Positions 5,537-7,077 of a stretch of 7,077 nt of DNA are shown piece after piece. Within the stretch, counting starts at the first letter, position 1; every line of letters begins with the position of its first letter. Both the position numbers and the translations under genes were made by a program. The stretch comes from Actinomycetes bacterium (GTDB lineage: Bacteria; Actinomycetota; Acidimicrobiia; Acidimicrobiales; Microtrichaceae): contig JAEYSR010000132.1 of NCBI GenBank assembly GCA_023434535.1, forward strand, positions 1 through 7,077, in the 5' to 3' direction. The notes under the pieces are model-generated. The model made no database searches. It saw nothing but the letters and a program-made list of their open reading frames with translations, and had not been told where the DNA came from.

Positions 5537-6844
5537 GTGTCCATCTGGGAGCAGGTGCCAGCGGAGGAGATCCGCCAGCTGCAGGAGCGGGCCGACCGAT
5601 CCGACGGGGTGGTCCTGCTGGACGACGCGCTGAGCGTCCTCCGCCTGGAGATGACCGACCAGGTCGTCGACGACACCCGGAGCTTCTGGGGGGCCCGAGG
5701 GGTCCGCATCGACGCCGACGTGGTCCCCGAGCTGGATCCCGTCGCCGACCTGGATGAGCTGGCAGCGACGGAACCGGTGGCCGTCGAGGTCGAGGTCGAA
5801 CCCGCGCTGGTCGAGCCCGGCGAGCTGGCGCACGAGTCGGTGCGTCGCCGGCGGCTGATGCGCACCACCGGGCGTCGTGGCCGTCCGGTGACCCTGGTCG
5901 GCACGACCGGCGGTTCGTCCATCGCCGATCCGGTGCGGATGTACCTCCGCGAGATCGGGCAGGTGCCCCTCCTCACCGCCCAGGAGGAGGTCGACCTGGC
6001 GATGCGGATCGAGTCCGGCGTCGAGGCCGAGGAGCGCATCGCCGACCTGGCCGCGTCCGGCGAGACGGTCGAGTTCGAGGAGCGTCGACGCCTGGATCGC
6101 CTCCGACGCGACGGTGAGCGGGCCAAGGACGAGCTGACGCAGGCCAACCTCCGCCTGGTCGTGTCGATCGCCAAGCGCTACCTCGGTCGCGGGATGCAGA
6201 TCCTCGACCTGGTCCAGGAGGGGAACCTCGGCCTGATGCGGGCCGTCGAGAAGTTCGACTACACCAAGGGCTTCAAGTTCTCCACCTACGCCACGTGGTG
6301 GATCCGCCAGGCGATCACCCGGGCCATCGCGGACCAGGCCCGCACCATCCGCATCCCCGTGCACATGGTCGAGTCGATCAACAAGGTGCACCGCCAGCAG
6401 CGGCAGTTGATCCAGGAGCTGGAGCGCGAGCCCACCGTCGAGGAGCTCGCCGCCAAGTGCGAGCTGAAGCCGGAGAAGGTCCGCGACATCCTCCGGATCT
6501 CCCAGGACCCGCTCTCGCTCGACTCCCCGGTCGGGGAGGAGGACGACAGCTACCTGGCCGACTTCATCGCCGACAACGACGCCGTGATGCCGGCCGACGT
6601 CGCCACCGCCAACTCGCTGTCGGAGCAGATCATGTCGGCGCTCGACGACCTCAACGACCGGGAGAAGCAGGTCGTCCGCATGCGCTTCGGCCTGGACGGC
6701 GGCCAGCCCCAGACGCTGGAGGAGGTCGGCAAGGAGTTCGGCGTGACCCGCGAGCGGATCCGCCAGATCGAGTCCAAGACCCTCGCCAAGCTGCGCCACC
6801 CCCGCAGCCGCCAGAAGCTCGAGGACTACCTCAAGGCGGACTGA
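5537..6844 (+). CDS. rpoD: Primary RNA polymerase sigma factor
   Basis: Directs RNA polymerase to housekeeping promoters. The 435-residue protein begins with a divergent region 1.1-like part (about 5-62), then a strongly acidic stretch (about 60-100) and a basic stretch (103-117, rich in Arg). Region 1.2 is at 131-161 (DPVRMYLREIG). Region 2 is at about 196-279, with the core-binding helix (DLVQEGNLGLM) and the -10 recognition helix (TYATWWIRQAITRAI), all canonical. Region 3 follows to about 345, and region 4 at 360-435 carries the -35-binding helix-turn-helix TLEEVGKEFGVTRERIRQIE. A region 1.1-like part plus linkage to dnaG favours the essential group 1 sigma over a group 2 paralogue. The GTG at 5537 is the first possible start, as TGA lies directly before it in frame, and GAGGAG is well placed. 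It may also be called sigA or hrdB in actinobacteria. Confidence 0.97.
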   Translation: MSIWEQVPAEEIRQLQERADRSDGVVLLDDALSVLRLEMTDQVVDDTRSFWGARGVRIDADVVPELDPVADLDELAATEPVAVEVEVEPALVEPGELAHESVRRRRLMRTTGRRGRPVTLVGTTGGSSIADPVRMYLREIGQVPLLTAQEEVDLAMRIESGVEAEERIADLAASGETVEFEERRRLDRLRRDGERAKDELTQANLRLVVSIAKRYLGRGMQILDLVQEGNLGLMRAVEKFDYTKGFKFSTYATWWIRQAITRAIADQARTIRIPVHMVESINKVHRQQRQLIQELEREPTVEELAAKCELKPEKVRDILRISQDPLSLDSPVGEEDDSYLADFIADNDAVMPADVATANSLSEQIMSALDDLNDREKQVVRMRFGLDGGQPQTLEEVGKEFGVTRERIRQIESKTLAKLRHPRSRQKLEDYLKAD

Positions 6845-6851
6845 GGGCTCC

Positions 6852-6871
6852 GCCGGCCGGGTTAGGCCGGC
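6852..6871 (+). terminator. Short GC hairpin after rpoD
   Basis: GCCGGCC and GGCCGGC form a perfect 7-bp stem around a GGGTTA loop, 8 bases after the rpoD stop. There is no U-tract. It is the best candidate for the end of the dnaG-rpoD transcript and lies before the tRNA promoter. Confidence 0.5.
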
Positions 6872-6894
6872 TCCGCGCCGGGACCGACATCCGG

Positions 6895-6924
6895 TTGGGG
6901 GAGGGTCCGCGGGGACGCTACGCT
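6895..6924 (+). promoter_or_regulatory. Promoter of tRNA-Asn
   Basis: TTGGGG (6895-6900) and TACGCT (6919-6924) are separated by 18 bases, a normal -35/-10 layout. Transcription would start near 6931, giving a 5' leader of about 25 bases to be removed by RNase P. It is the only promoter in the window with both hexamers visible. Confidence 0.7.
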
Positions 6925-6955
6925 GCATGGCCGCCGCCCCACCGGGCGGCCGCCT

Positions 6956-7028
6956 TCCGGGGTAGCTCAGCTGGCAGAGCAGCTGACTGTTAATCAGCGG
7001 GTCGTGAGTTCGAGCCTCACCCCCGGAG
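6956..7028 (+). tRNA. tRNA-Asn (anticodon GTT)
   Basis: A complete cloverleaf of 73 bases. The acceptor stem is TCCGGGG/CCCCGGA with discriminator G7028. The D stem is GCTC/GAGC. The anticodon stem is GCTGA/TCAGC around loop CTGTTAA, with anticodon GTT at 6989-6991. The variable loop has five bases, and the T stem GTGAG/CTCAC encloses TTCGAGC. All stems pair without mismatch. The 3' CCA is not encoded (the next bases are CGC), so it must be added by the CCA-adding enzyme. It reads asparagine codons AAC and AAT. It has its own promoter and terminator. Confidence 0.98.
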
Positions 7029-7036
7029 CGCAGGGA

Positions 7037-7065
7037 ACGGCCCTCGGCGACCAGCCGGGGGCCGT
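7037..7065 (+). terminator. Terminator hairpin after tRNA-Asn
   Basis: ACGGCCCTCGGC pairs with GCCGGGGGCCGT over 12 bp around a GACCA loop, starting 8 bases after the tRNA. One pair is T-G (T7044), which is a U-G wobble in the plus-strand RNA and a mismatch in the other strand, so it suits the tRNA transcript. Only a weak CTCGCGT follows instead of a U-tract. The remaining 12 bases to the window end show nothing. Confidence 0.7.
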
Positions 7066-7077
7066 CTCGCGTCCGGT

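Noticed and set aside
3811..5757. Plus-strand reading frame of 648 codons in another frame of dnaG
   Set aside because: Frame-shifted copy of the primase coding sequence, nearly all Arg, Gly, Ala and Pro.
4618..6928. Minus-strand reading frames of 518 and 478 codons opposite dnaG and rpoD
   Set aside because: They overlap each other and two conserved genes; the first is a Ser/Arg run and the second an Arg/Val/Leu/Asp mix, with no recognisable motif.
6956..7028. tRNA gene considered as an integration site
   Set aside because: No integrase and no repeated tRNA 3' end are visible in the window.

Overview
The window is very GC-rich, codes densely on both strands, and carries ordinary bacterial housekeeping genes beside a small cluster of proline-rich membrane-protein genes. 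Three features suggest a high-GC actinobacterium, perhaps of the Acidimicrobiia: the one-chain class II glycyl-tRNA synthetase, TANNNT-type -10 boxes that sit a few bases before start codons, and proline/glycine-rich cytoplasmic tails on RDD membrane proteins. This assignment is an inference from style, not from a database match.

Layout. The left third (1-2089) is on the minus strand. It holds two tandem paralogous RDD-domain membrane proteins (1277-2089 and 437-1183), then the start of a third proline/glycine-rich protein (1-330) that runs off the window edge. The two RDD genes are related in their coding parts and also in their upstream DNA: a 13-bp near-palindrome and a TACCGT -10-like box lie at the same spacing before each. 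This indicates a duplication that included the promoter. The 127-bp gap from 2090 to 2216 is a divergent promoter region between this cluster and glyS.

The right two thirds are on the plus strand: glyS (glycyl-tRNA synthetase, 2217-3548), dnaG (primase, 3713-5524), rpoD (primary sigma factor, 5537-6844) and tRNA-Asn(GTT) (6956-7028). glyS and dnaG both look leaderless, with a TANNNT box 6-8 bases before the start codon and no Shine-Dalgarno sequence. A 22-bp hairpin separates glyS from dnaG. dnaG and rpoD form a tight pair, and the rpoD Shine-Dalgarno overlaps the dnaG stop codon, so replication priming and general transcription are co-expressed. This is a reduced form of the classical rpsU-dnaG-rpoD macromolecular-synthesis operon. 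The tRNA has its own promoter and a hairpin terminator.

No stretch over 300 bases lacks a gene; the longest gap is 3549-3712. I see no mobile element, CRISPR array, phage gene or defence system. The parts least explained by known biology are the regulatory DNA of the RDD pair, the membrane-protein cluster itself, and the T-poor hairpins.
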